Shown here: positions 18,370 to 26,699 of the stretch, piece by piece
How the letters are laid out: each line of letters starts with the position of its first letter
Numbering within the stretch: the stretch's first letter is position 1
From: Membranihabitans maritimus
Lineage (GTDB): Bacteria; Bacteroidota; Bacteroidia; Chitinophagales; Saprospiraceae
Assembly: GCF_021729145.1 (NCBI RefSeq)
Contig: NZ_JAJSLW010000010.1
Coordinates: forward strand, 62,001-126,000
Direction of reading: 5' to 3'
Length of the DNA stretch: 64,000 nt
Notes under the pieces: generated by a model
The model's database searches: none
The model's input: the letters and a program-made list of their open reading frames with translations, nothing else
Told to the model about the DNA's origin: nothing
Translations under genes and position numbers: made by a program

Positions 18370-18896
18370 TTCAAATGCCCCTATCTAGCACTTAAGAGTG
18401 ATTCGGAGCCATCCTTTTTACGTTAGCGGAATATTTTTATGTCCATGAATCTATCGACTTTAGCAGTTGGCGGATCAACACCATGATCTGCTTATATTTT
18501 AGATTTGTTTTGATCGTTCATTATTTTTCCTGTATCGAATTGTTTTATAAGTTGGGAAGGATTTTGATTGCCAGGCTTGGAAATCTTTTGAGGCCGTTTT
18601 CAAGATTAATATTCTTTCTTTCACATGTAATAAATACAATATCGGGTTGAAAAACTTTTTGCCCATCCAAATGACATCTAAGTGCCAACCGGATTTTCTC
18701 CAAGCTTATATGATTTTACATAATTATAAATTCTATGATCTATTTCCAGAAGAATTTTCTGTTGGATATCCTGATGGGTTGGCTTAATGACGAGGTGATT
18801 CTCTATTAGTTGTGTCTAAGTTTCTTCCGGAAGTCCCCTAAAAATTTCCATAAATGTTCGCGGTGGATTTTTGACAATTGCATCCATATCTGGCAT
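18370..18896 (-). pseudogene. Decayed Uma2-family (DUF820) putative endonuclease gene
   Basis: Reading leftwards from an ATG at 18896, the frame gives VKNPPRTFMEIFRGLPEET, a TAG at 18816-18818, then TQLIENHLVIKPTHQDIQQK and onward to YKLGE. A shift of frame near 18690 continues as RLALRCHLDGQKVFQPDIVF, ITCERKNINLENG and FPSLAIKILP before a stop at 18545. These are the ordered Uma2 landmarks: PPRT-MEVF-LPEGT, ELI-x-G, HQ, LG, QPDIVFI-ER, G-P-L-I-EIL. Faint likeness continues to about 18370 with further stops, giving the expected total of about 175 codons. So a full-length gene has been inactivated by at least one nonsense change and one indel. Uma2 genes are often present in many copies and resemble PD-(D/E)XK nucleases. 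Confidence 0.8.
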
Positions 18897-18982
18897 TTAT
18901 GCATATATCTATTATACAAATATTATATGAGAAATTTTAGTTCAGGAGGTTGATTCGTTTGTTGCAATCAAAAACTACGGAT

Positions 18983-19011
18983 TAGAAAAAGTGGAGGCCA
19001 TAGCAGACCTC
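18983..19011 (-). terminator. Rho-independent terminator of the efflux operon
   Basis: On the minus strand GGAGGTC-TGCTAT-GGCCTCC forms a 7-base-pair stem (one G-U pair) with a 6-base loop, followed by ACTTTTTC. It lies about 50 bases past the stop of the RND pump gene. Confidence 0.8.
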
Positions 19012-19062
19012 CATTTAAATACTATGAAAATTAGAAAAGGTATTTTTGGGAAGTTAGGTTTT

Positions 19063-22000
19063 TTATTGAGAAGACAATTCCGCATTTTTAATAGCTTTTC
19101 GAGCTCTTCGTTTTTCCATGATTTTCTGCCACCATTCGCTTATTTGATCAACTAGCCTGTAGACGACCGGAACTATAATGATGGTAAGGATCATTGAGGA
19201 AGTCAGACCACCGATCAACACCCAGGCCAATCCATTTTTCCACTCCGAACCGGCGCCAGATGCTACGGCAATTGGTATCATGGCTATAACCATAGCGATT
19301 GTCGTCATCAGGATCGGCCTGAATCGCTGCATAGTCCCTTCTACAATTGCTGTGTAAGAGTCCATTCCTTCTCTTTTCAATTGATTGGCAAAATCGACGA
19401 TCAGGATAGCATTTTTGACTACGAGGCCAATTAACATAATCATTCCCAGCATTGAGAATATACTCATATTTTGCAGGGCCAGTGCGAGGGCCAATAATGC
19501 TCCGATAATCGCTACAGGAACTGAAAACATTACTACTAGCGGATAAATATAATTATCATACAAAGCTACCATTATTAGGTAAACAAGGAGGATGGAAGTC
19601 AATAGTGCAAAAGCCAAAGATCCAAATGCCTCGGCCTGATTTTCCAAATCCCCGGCATATTTGATATTCAAACCGGTCGGGAGATCCAGGTTCCCTATTT
19701 CCGCCTGTATTTCCTCTCCAACTGAACCTACTGGCCTGTTAACAACCTGGGATTCGATGGTTACGGAGCTGATTTTGTCCAACCGGTCCAATTGAGATGG
19801 TCCTGTGCCTTCGTATACCTTAGCGAATTGATCTAAAGTGACAAGTTTTCCCTGGCCGTTTGCAAAAGTCAGGCTTTTAACATCTTCGATATTTCGTCTG
19901 TCAAAAGCATCTAATTGAATGCGAATATCATATTCGAATTGTCCGTCCTGCAATCTCGTATCAGTATTGCCTGTGAAAGCATTTTGCATCGTAGCACCTA
20001 CCTGGCTAAGGGAAAGCCCCAAATCCGCCATGCGTTGGCGATCGATATCAACCCTTACTTCGGGGGTGCCATCTTCTACCGTTTTTTCAACTTCGGAGGT
20101 ACCAGCTACGCTAGCTACCACATTCAATATAGTGTCTGACCAGGAATAAAGTTGTTCGACATCAGAGCTTTGCAGAATAATTTGTATCGGAACTCCACCT
20201 GCCCCTATCATATCTCCTGGACGCGCTTTAAATTCTGCACCAGAAATATTTTTTTGCAATTCCTGTTTTATTTTGTAAGCAAATTCTTCCGAACTAAATG
20301 ACCGCTCTTCGGCCCCTACTAAAAGTACTGATAGTTCTGCCTGGAAGGGGCTTGAACTTGAAGAAAATCCTGAACTGACGCGACCGACGGTAGTGAATAC
20401 TCTGTCCACTCCGGTTTGCGAAAGTATCAACTTTTCAGCTTGCTGTGTTACCTGGTTAGTTCGTTCAATGGGCGAATCTTTGGGAAGTTCTACTTCCACA
20501 ATCAATTCACCGGTGTCACCGGATGCTGCAAACTCCGAGCCAATAAAACCTTTAGTCATTAGCATAAACGAAGAAAATACCATTCCGAAGATTATTATGA
20601 TGGTGATTATTTTATGTTTTAATGTAAACTTTAATAAGCCCCGGTACCCATCCTGGATATATTGAAGGAATTTTTCAAATCCAATAAGAGGCAGATGAAA
20701 CCAATTCTTGGGATTGAGGTGTGTCAATTTTGTAAACCTTGATGCCAGAAACGGAGTAAGGGTAAATGATACCAATAAACTGATCAATGTGGCACCTGCT
20801 ACTACCAGTGCAAATTGTCGTAATAAATCGGCTACTATCCCTTGGACAAAGGCAATGGGTAGAAAAACCACTACAATGACAAGCGTAATGGAACTAACAG
20901 AGAGTCCAATTTCCTTCCATGTATCAATAGCGGCCTGTCTAGCTGTAGCCCCTTTCTCCATTCGTGCATGAATATTTTCCAACACTACAATGCTATCATC
21001 TACCAGAATCCCCACTACTAACGACAATGCAAGTAATGTCATTAAATTAAGAGTAAAGCCCGCAGCACTCATCAATGCAAATGTGGATACAATTGAAATT
21101 GGTATAGCTACCATTACGATAACAGCATTTCGCAAATTGTGGAGGAAGAATAGCATTATCAAAGCGACCAAAATTACGGCAAGGAATAAATCGTGAATAA
21201 CGGCATTGGCCGCCTCTAATGTAAATTCTGAACTATCTTGAGCAATTTCAAAAGATAGATTTATATCTGCATATTGCTCCTCAAGTGTTTTAATTTTCTC
21301 TTTGATTTGTCGACTTACCTCTACGGTATTCCCGTCAGATTGTTTACTGATCAATATCCCCAGTGAATTTATTCCGTTTAATCGGGAAATAGTCTGGGTT
21401 TCGACTTTCGTGTCGTAGACTTCCGCTACATCGCTCAGAAATATTTGGGAGCCGTCAGGCATGGTGTGAATTACCAGATTACGAAGTGTGTTTAAACTTC
21501 TGATTTTTCCGGATAACCTGACCATTACATCCTGGTCACTGTTTTTTACACTTCCAGTGGGAAAGTTGAGGTTGGCCTGGGTAATTGCCTGGGTTACCTG
21601 TAGTAGTGGTATATTGTAGTATTCCAGTTTAGTACCACTTACGTTGACCGCTATTTCTCGGTCTTCACCCCCTACAATATCTACCTGAGCTACACCTTCT
21701 ATACGTGCTATTTCGGGTTGTATCCTTTGTTCAAAAAGATTGGTGAATTCCACATTATCCATATCAGAAGTAGCCCCTATTCTCATAATGGGTAAATCAT
21801 CAAGGGAAAACTTATCTATTGCTGGTTCTTCTACATCTTCGGGTAGGTCTGCTTTAATAGCATTGATCTTTCGCTGGGCTTCCTGGATTGAAACATCAAC
21901 ATTAGTGCCGTATACCAGTTCTACCATTATAACCGAAAACCCCTCTACTGAAATGGATTGAAGTGACTCGATATTTTCTAAAGATGAGAGTTCTTCTTCT

Positions 22001-22200
22001 ATTTCTTTGGTTACGGAGGTTTCTACCTCTCCCGGCCCCGCTCCCGGGTACATGGTAGAAATAGACATGACCGGAGGTTCAATATCTGGGAGAAGTTCGT
22101 AGTTGAGGTTGTTATATCCGAAGATCCCGAAAAAAACTAAAATTGTAAATATTACTATAATTAATGTCGGTCTCTTGACCGATAATTCTGTTATTGACAT
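19063..22200 (-). CDS. RND family efflux pump, HAE1/AcrB type inner-membrane subunit
   Basis: Proton-driven exporter of hydrophobic or amphiphilic compounds, working as a trimer with the adaptor and TolC-type channel encoded just upstream. The 1045 residues show the classic arrangement: N-terminal helix, large periplasmic loop, six helices around residues 330-550, a second loop, and six more helices. The proton relay segment GILVDDSIVVLEN carries the adjacent aspartates. The ending is a basic cytoplasmic tail. The gene begins 9 bases after the adaptor stop and is last in the operon, before a strong terminator. Substrate cannot be read from the sequence. Confidence 0.95.
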   Translation of the reverse strand: MSITELSVKRPTLIIVIFTILVFFGIFGYNNLNYELLPDIEPPVMSISTMYPGAGPGEVETSVTKEIEEELSSLENIESLQSISVEGFSVIMVELVYGTNVDVSIQEAQRKINAIKADLPEDVEEPAIDKFSLDDLPIMRIGATSDMDNVEFTNLFEQRIQPEIARIEGVAQVDIVGGEDREIAVNVSGTKLEYYNIPLLQVTQAITQANLNFPTGSVKNSDQDVMVRLSGKIRSLNTLRNLVIHTMPDGSQIFLSDVAEVYDTKVETQTISRLNGINSLGILISKQSDGNTVEVSRQIKEKIKTLEEQYADINLSFEIAQDSSEFTLEAANAVIHDLFLAVILVALIMLFFLHNLRNAVIVMVAIPISIVSTFALMSAAGFTLNLMTLLALSLVVGILVDDSIVVLENIHARMEKGATARQAAIDTWKEIGLSVSSITLVIVVVFLPIAFVQGIVADLLRQFALVVAGATLISLLVSFTLTPFLASRFTKLTHLNPKNWFHLPLIGFEKFLQYIQDGYRGLLKFTLKHKIITIIIIFGMVFSSFMLMTKGFIGSEFAASGDTGELIVEVELPKDSPIERTNQVTQQAEKLILSQTGVDRVFTTVGRVSSGFSSSSSPFQAELSVLLVGAEERSFSSEEFAYKIKQELQKNISGAEFKARPGDMIGAGGVPIQIILQSSDVEQLYSWSDTILNVVASVAGTSEVEKTVEDGTPEVRVDIDRQRMADLGLSLSQVGATMQNAFTGNTDTRLQDGQFEYDIRIQLDAFDRRNIEDVKSLTFANGQGKLVTLDQFAKVYEGTGPSQLDRLDKISSVTIESQVVNRPVGSVGEEIQAEIGNLDLPTGLNIKYAGDLENQAEAFGSLAFALLTSILLVYLIMVALYDNYIYPLVVMFSVPVAIIGALLALALALQNMSIFSMLGMIMLIGLVVKNAILIVDFANQLKREGMDSYTAIVEGTMQRFRPILMTTIAMVIAMIPIAVASGAGSEWKNGLAWVLIGGLTSSMILTIIIVPVVYRLVDQISEWWQKIMEKRRARKAIKNAELSSQ

Positions 22201-22209
22201 GACTTATTG

Positions 22210-23322
22210 TTATTCAGATAATTGCTTAAAATTGCTATTTTGGTCCTGGTTTTCAGAAGAAGTAATTTGTACTGTAGTGCCCTCTTCAAGATTGACCTGT
22301 CCACTAATTACAACCTGGTCTCCTTCCTGAACCCCTTTTGTTACTTCTATTAAACTACCCTTTACCTGTCCAATTTTAATCGATTTTTTCATTGCTTTCC
22401 TATTTGATACCACAAATACTTCAGGGTTTTGAATGCTACCGACAATGGACTTTCTAGGGATAAAAAGCGCGAGTGTGGGTTCTGAAGAGGTATTGATACT
22501 AACATTCCCAAACATCCCCGGTTTTAGTGGGAAAGAAGGAGATACAGGCAGTTCTATTTCGACATTGTACTTGCGTGCTGCATCTGCCTGCACAGCAATC
22601 AAACTTATAACTCCGGTAAATGATTTTTCGGGGTATACTTCTGTTTGGATATTTACCTTCTGTCCGGTACGGAGCTTTACAACATCTTTTTCAGGAACCT
22701 GAATGACCATTTTCAAAGATGAAATATCGACTACATTTGCAATTTGTGTTCCGGGTGTAGCAAAACTTCCTTGTTCTACAGGTATTGATTGAATTACACC
22801 GGACATTGGAGCTACTAATGTAGTGTATTTTAGTTGTTGAGTAGTAGCAGCTAAATTGGCTTCTATGTTTTTCAAAGAAAGCTTTACTTCTTCGTATTGT
22901 TGCTCACTTATTGCGCCTGCTTTCAAAAGTCTTTCATAGCTGGAAACATCATTTTTCGTTTTGTCCAACTGTGCATTGATCATATCCATTTGCGCCTTTA
23001 TACTAGCGTCATCGATTTTAGCAATGACTTGTCCTTTGGATATTCGTTGCCCTTCTTTGACAAATAAATCAGTAATCCTTCCAGAGGATTCAGCTATGAC
23101 TGAAAGCTCTTTCTTTGCTTCAAATGTACCATTGAAATTAAGTGAATCATTAAATTCAGAAGTTGTTGCCGTATAAATTGAGACGGGCATTTCCAAATTC
23201 ACTTCTTTCCTGGGAGCAGATCTTTCTTCAATGACTACTTTGTTTTCGCTTAGTTGTGCATATACCAGGTAACCGAGTCCTGAAAGAACAATGATAGGTA
23301 TCAGAATCTTACTAATTTTCAT
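22210..23322 (-). CDS. Efflux RND periplasmic adaptor (membrane fusion protein)
   Basis: Links the RND pump to the outer-membrane channel. I start at the ATG at 23322 (MKISKILIPIIVLSGLGY), because the 20 in-frame residues upstream overlap the end of the tolC gene and the signal/anchor helix begins here. The 370 residues contain the lipoyl-like half motifs (IAESSGRITDLFVKEGQ and TLVAPMSGVIQSIPVEQG) around an alpha-helical hairpin (about 110-180), then the beta-barrel domain. No lipobox is seen, so anchoring is by the N-terminal helix. It lies 13 bases after the TolC-type gene. Confidence 0.93.
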   Translation of the reverse strand: MKISKILIPIIVLSGLGYLVYAQLSENKVVIEERSAPRKEVNLEMPVSIYTATTSEFNDSLNFNGTFEAKKELSVIAESSGRITDLFVKEGQRISKGQVIAKIDDASIKAQMDMINAQLDKTKNDVSSYERLLKAGAISEQQYEEVKLSLKNIEANLAATTQQLKYTTLVAPMSGVIQSIPVEQGSFATPGTQIANVVDISSLKMVIQVPEKDVVKLRTGQKVNIQTEVYPEKSFTGVISLIAVQADAARKYNVEIELPVSPSFPLKPGMFGNVSINTSSEPTLALFIPRKSIVGSIQNPEVFVVSNRKAMKKSIKIGQVKGSLIEVTKGVQEGDQVVISGQVNLEEGTTVQITSSENQDQNSNFKQLSE

Positions 23323-23335
23323 AATTTGTATTGTT

Positions 23336-24721
23336 TTAGAAAGTATTGTATTGTTGATTAATTTTGTTGGGTAATGAACCACTACTTTTAATAAGGTCTA
23401 ATTTTGCCAATGCTACTTGCAGTAAAGCACTTAAGTATTGAGTTTGTGATTGCCTAAGACTTGTTTCAGCATTGATCAATTCTGTGAGAGGGGCGACTCC
23501 CTCTTTAAAAGAAAGAGCAGAGACATCGTATAAATTCTGTGCGAGTTCCATATTTTGTTTTTGTGTAGCTACCAGATTGAGATTGACATCCAGCTTTTCG
23601 CGGGCATTTTTGTATGCCATAGTAGTGGCATATTCAGTCTTTATCCGATTGTTTTCGAGTTTATGTTTTTCAATAACGACCTGTTGTTTTTGGTGCTTTT
23701 TTTGAAAACTGTCGAAAATGGGAATATTAACACTTACTCCAAATGATCCCGTACCCGAACCCACAATATCATACTGTTCCTCTTTTGAAAATAACCGGTC
23801 GGTTTGACCTTGCCATCCGTAGTTTGCAAAAAAGGAGACAGATGGTATATAGCCCGCCTGAATATTTTTGATTTCCAGTTCGTTTAATTCTTTTTGGATG
23901 TTGATCAATCTCAAATCTGTATTGGTTTCAAGGTTCAACTCATTTTTTTGGGCAAAATCCGATACAGATAGTTGGTCACGTTTTAAATTAATCTCTTTAC
24001 TTTGGGGAACTCCCATCAAATATTTAAGATGGTTTTTTAATTGAACCAATCCAAGAGAACTACTTTGTATTTCACTATCCAGATTTATTTTATTGACCTT
24101 TAATTGGTCGACATCCAGCTTTTTGATAATGCCTTCTTCATATTGCACTTCGGCTATGTCTATCAATCGGTCCATAGTTCCTAAGTTGCGCAATAAAATA
24201 GCTATTTGCTCTTCGGTAATTTGAATTTGATAATAGGCTTGTATAATATTGTAGACCAATTCCTCCTTGGTTTTAAATGTAGAAAGTTCGTAAAGGGTTT
24301 TTGAGGTTTTAGCAGCTTCCAGACCTACCCAGAAAGAAGGGTTGTAGACCATTTGGTTCAACTGCACAGATGTAGTTATAGAGTTTTGTACACCAAACTT
24401 TACAGGGACTGTGGTACCGGGTTGTCCGATAATTTCACCGGGAAGGATTTGTTGAGGAAGAGCGTAATTATTATTGTAGTTCCCTGATGCACTAATTTGT
24501 GGCATTCCCTGGCTGGTAATTTCTTTGATGCTTGCATTATTTGATAATTGATCCAACTGGCTATTGCGTACATCCGGATTATGTTGGATGGCAAATTCGA
24601 TGATGTCGTCCAGTGTTAGTGAGTCTGCTTGATCCAATTTTATTGTATGTTCCTGTGCTTTTAGGCTTTGGGACAACACTGTAATTAATATGAAAACCGA
24701 TAATAGTTTTGTGAATTTCAT
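23336..24721 (-). CDS. TolC family outer-membrane efflux protein
   Basis: Outer-membrane channel subunit of the tripartite pump. A signal peptide (about residues 1-22, ending LKAQE) leads into two repeats of long amphipathic helices with connecting strands typical of TolC; the first opens LTLDDIIEFAIQHNPDVRNS and the second contains TDLRLINIQKELNELEIKN. The length of 461 residues is normal. It is the first structural gene after the regulator, with a perfect inverted repeat (24752-24779) 30 bases before its start that probably serves as operator. Confidence 0.93.
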   Translation of the reverse strand: MKFTKLLSVFILITVLSQSLKAQEHTIKLDQADSLTLDDIIEFAIQHNPDVRNSQLDQLSNNASIKEITSQGMPQISASGNYNNNYALPQQILPGEIIGQPGTTVPVKFGVQNSITTSVQLNQMVYNPSFWVGLEAAKTSKTLYELSTFKTKEELVYNIIQAYYQIQITEEQIAILLRNLGTMDRLIDIAEVQYEEGIIKKLDVDQLKVNKINLDSEIQSSSLGLVQLKNHLKYLMGVPQSKEINLKRDQLSVSDFAQKNELNLETNTDLRLINIQKELNELEIKNIQAGYIPSVSFFANYGWQGQTDRLFSKEEQYDIVGSGTGSFGVSVNIPIFDSFQKKHQKQQVVIEKHKLENNRIKTEYATTMAYKNAREKLDVNLNLVATQKQNMELAQNLYDVSALSFKEGVAPLTELINAETSLRQSQTQYLSALLQVALAKLDLIKSSGSLPNKINQQYNTF

Positions 24722-24751
24722 TTTATGTTGGTTGTTGAGTTTTTTAAAAAT

Positions 24752-24779
24752 AATTAGTTCGGGAAAATTCGAACTAATT
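24752..24779. promoter_or_regulatory. Operator 1 of the efflux operon
   Basis: Perfect 10-base inverted repeat AATTAGTTCG / CGAACTAATT with 8 bases between, located between the regulator gene and tolC. It shares the core TTAGTTC-N10-GAACTAA with the site at 25344-25373. Most likely the binding site of the GbsR/MarR-type regulator encoded next door. Confidence 0.8.
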
Positions 24780-24792
24780 GAAATAAAAAAAT

Positions 24793-25269
24793 TTATTCTT
24801 GTTTTTTCTTCATATATTCATTTACGAGATTCTCCATCCCTTCTCCTAAAAATTTAAAAAATTCAGCCAATTCACGCAATTGTTCATTGACATCTGGAGA
24901 ATCCAAATTTTGTCTCTCTCGATAGCAATTTTGCATTAGTTCACTGATAATAGAAAATTTTGTGGCTCCGGCATAAATTTTATCCAGAAGGTCGTCTAAT
25001 TTGAGATAGAAATATCGTTTTCTGTCACCACTGAACGTTTTGTAATCCAATGTACCTTGTTCCAGCATTGCATTAATGTACTTACTCACCGAACTTTTAC
25101 TTACCTGTAGATATTCCTGTATCTCCTCAAAGCTCAAATACGGCGGGTCCACAAGAAGTAAAAGGACAAATATTCTTGAATGAACGGGTGGTGTGTTCAT
25201 TTTTTCCATTTGAACACCCAGACGTTCTACTACTTGCTTTTCCGGATAATGCTTTTCTTTCGTTTCCAT
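24793..25269 (-). CDS. GbsR/MarR-type winged-helix transcriptional regulator
   Basis: A 158-residue DNA-binding protein; start chosen at the ATG at 25269 (METKEKHYPEK). The winged helix lies about residues 25-100, with recognition helix LQVSKSSVSKYINAMLEQG and wing KTFSGDRKRYFYLK. The C-terminal helices probably dimerise. The pattern is that of the GbsR branch of MarR-like regulators. It is the first gene of the efflux operon, and the same palindrome type occurs before it and before tolC, so it very probably controls both itself and the pump; MarR-type proteins usually repress and let go on binding a small molecule. Confidence 0.85.
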   Translation of the reverse strand: METKEKHYPEKQVVERLGVQMEKMNTPPVHSRIFVLLLLVDPPYLSFEEIQEYLQVSKSSVSKYINAMLEQGTLDYKTFSGDRKRYFYLKLDDLLDKIYAGATKFSIISELMQNCYRERQNLDSPDVNEQLRELAEFFKFLGEGMENLVNEYMKKKQE

Positions 25270-25343
25270 TTTTTTTGTTTTGCAAATCAAATTTAGAATT
25301 TCACAAATTGATCCTGCAATTACAAAGGCAAATATAGTAATTA

Positions 25344-25373
25344 TTTTTAGTTCGAGAAAAAAAGAACTAAAAA
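25344..25373. promoter_or_regulatory. Operator 2, ahead of the regulator gene
   Basis: Perfect 10-base inverted repeat TTTTTAGTTC / GAACTAAAAA with a 10-base spacer, 75 bases upstream of the regulator start. Core spacing is identical to operator 1, and the spacer bases are partly shared (GAGAAAA here, GGGAAAA there). It supports autoregulation. Confidence 0.8.
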
Positions 25374-25570
25374 AACCTATTGGTCGCGGAGGAATTTAGA
25401 TCAACAATCATTTTGAATCGACGAACAGAAGATCGGTATTTTAGTATTTAAGGGAAAGTAATCTTTGTTTGTCAGAATAATATTTTTTTTACAAAAAAGT
25501 CTGTTCTCGTTTTGGGAGGTTTGGTGATTTTGACCACTTATTAATATGAAAAGGATGATGAAACCATACA

Positions 25571-26563
25571 ATGCAGAATAAAGAATACATAAAGAATATT
25601 ATTGATAAATATTTATTAGGAGAGGCTTCGGAGGAAGAGATCGCTTTTTTGGATTCGTATTACAAGTATTTTGATAAGAATAATAATGTATTGGAAGAAT
25701 TCACTAAAGAAGAACAAAGCGAGCTTGAAATCCGGATAAAAAAAAGGATTAAAAGTGGATTAAAAAGGAAAAACCGTTCAAGAATTCCGATTGGGATGAA
25801 AATAGCCGGTGTCGCTGCTGCAATAGCCATTTTGGTAGCTACTGTATTTTTGGGCAGAGATAACGAAAATCCAATAAATGAGGTATCTCCGGAAAATCAG
25901 GTCGCTGTTGTTCATGAAATTTTGATAACCAGTGAGAAGATGGAGAATATCTATCTGCCAGATGGAAGTATCGTTTATATGAATGAGGGGAGCAAGTTGC
26001 GATATCCATCTGAGTTCGATTCTTCTGGGAGAGAGGTATTTCTCGAAGGAGAAGGGTATTTTGATGTAAAACACGACCCGGAACGACCTTTTATTGTACG
26101 GAGTGGAAATATATCAACGCGTGTCCTCGGAACAGCTTTTAATGTAAGGGCTCTTCCGGATGAAGATGAAATAAAAGTAACCGTTACCAGGGGTAAAGTA
26201 CAGGTGTTGGAGGATAAAAAAGAATTAGGCGTGATTACACCTGACCAGCAAATAGCGTATAATAAGGATTCCAAGGAATTTACCCAAATGGATTTAAACC
26301 CAAAGAAAGAAGCCGTGGCATGGAAGCCGGTCGAATACAGCTTATCGAATTTGTCAATGAGTGAAGTGGCCGGGTTTATCAGCAAAAGGTGGGATCGAAA
26401 GATTGAATTTGCAAGCCAGGAAATCGAAGGTTGTTATCTGTCGGCCACATTTTTTGAGGAAGATTCTCTGGAAGAGTTACTAAACGTAGTATGCACAGTA
26501 GTGAATGCGAAGTATAAATTTGAAAATCAAAAAATTATCATATATGGAATAGGATGTAAATAA
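25571..26563 (+). CDS. FecR family anti-sigma factor (PUL1)
   Basis: Inner-membrane signal transducer that holds an ECF sigma factor and releases it when the partner SusC/TonB-dependent transporter senses substrate. The N-terminal cytoplasmic helical part (1-75) includes YLLGEASEEEIAFLDSYY, followed by one membrane helix (about 77-95), the periplasmic FecR domain (VYLPDGS-like IYLPDGSIVYMNEGS at about 131, then FDVKHDPERPFIVRSG) and a C-terminal DUF4974 part (about 255-330). Three cysteines in the last part are matched in position by those of the second FecR protein here. No sigma gene lies upstream, which is unusual. Followed by the SusC gene after a hairpin. Confidence 0.92.
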   Translation: MQNKEYIKNIIDKYLLGEASEEEIAFLDSYYKYFDKNNNVLEEFTKEEQSELEIRIKKRIKSGLKRKNRSRIPIGMKIAGVAAAIAILVATVFLGRDNENPINEVSPENQVAVVHEILITSEKMENIYLPDGSIVYMNEGSKLRYPSEFDSSGREVFLEGEGYFDVKHDPERPFIVRSGNISTRVLGTAFNVRALPDEDEIKVTVTRGKVQVLEDKKELGVITPDQQIAYNKDSKEFTQMDLNPKKEAVAWKPVEYSLSNLSMSEVAGFISKRWDRKIEFASQEIEGCYLSATFFEEDSLEELLNVVCTVVNAKYKFENQKIIIYGIGCK

Positions 26564-26618
26564 GGAAAATCCTCAATACAAAAGGAGGAGAATAATTTAA
26601 CTTTTACTTTGAATTAAA

Positions 26619-26648
26619 AAGTCCTTCCGGCTGCCACCGGAAAGACTT
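26619..26648 (+). promoter_or_regulatory. Hairpin between fecR and susC (PUL1)
   Basis: AAGTCCTTCCGG / CCGGAAAGACTT forms a 12-base stem with a single C-A mismatch and a 6-base loop. It is preceded rather than followed by an A-run on this strand, so it is a weak rightward terminator; it would be stronger leftwards. A comparable hairpin occupies the same place in PUL2, pointing to a leader or mRNA-end element. Confidence 0.6.
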
Positions 26649-26652
26649 GAGT

Positions 26653-26668
26653 GTACTTAAATAATCAA
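26653..26668 (+). promoter_or_regulatory. Conserved box GTACTTAAATAAT ahead of susC (PUL1)
   Basis: A GTACTTAAAT-A-AT box follows the hairpin, 47 bases before the susC start. The PUL2 susC leader has the same box with one change (43766-43782). Its role is unknown; it may be a promoter element or mRNA feature. Confidence 0.4.
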
Positions 26669-26699
26669 GACATTTAACTATTTAAAAACATTTAAAATT

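Noticed and set aside
18897-19062. Mobile element or tRNA near the Uma2 pseudogene
   Set aside because: No terminal repeats, transposase remnants or cloverleaf were found; the hairpin present is the efflux operon terminator.
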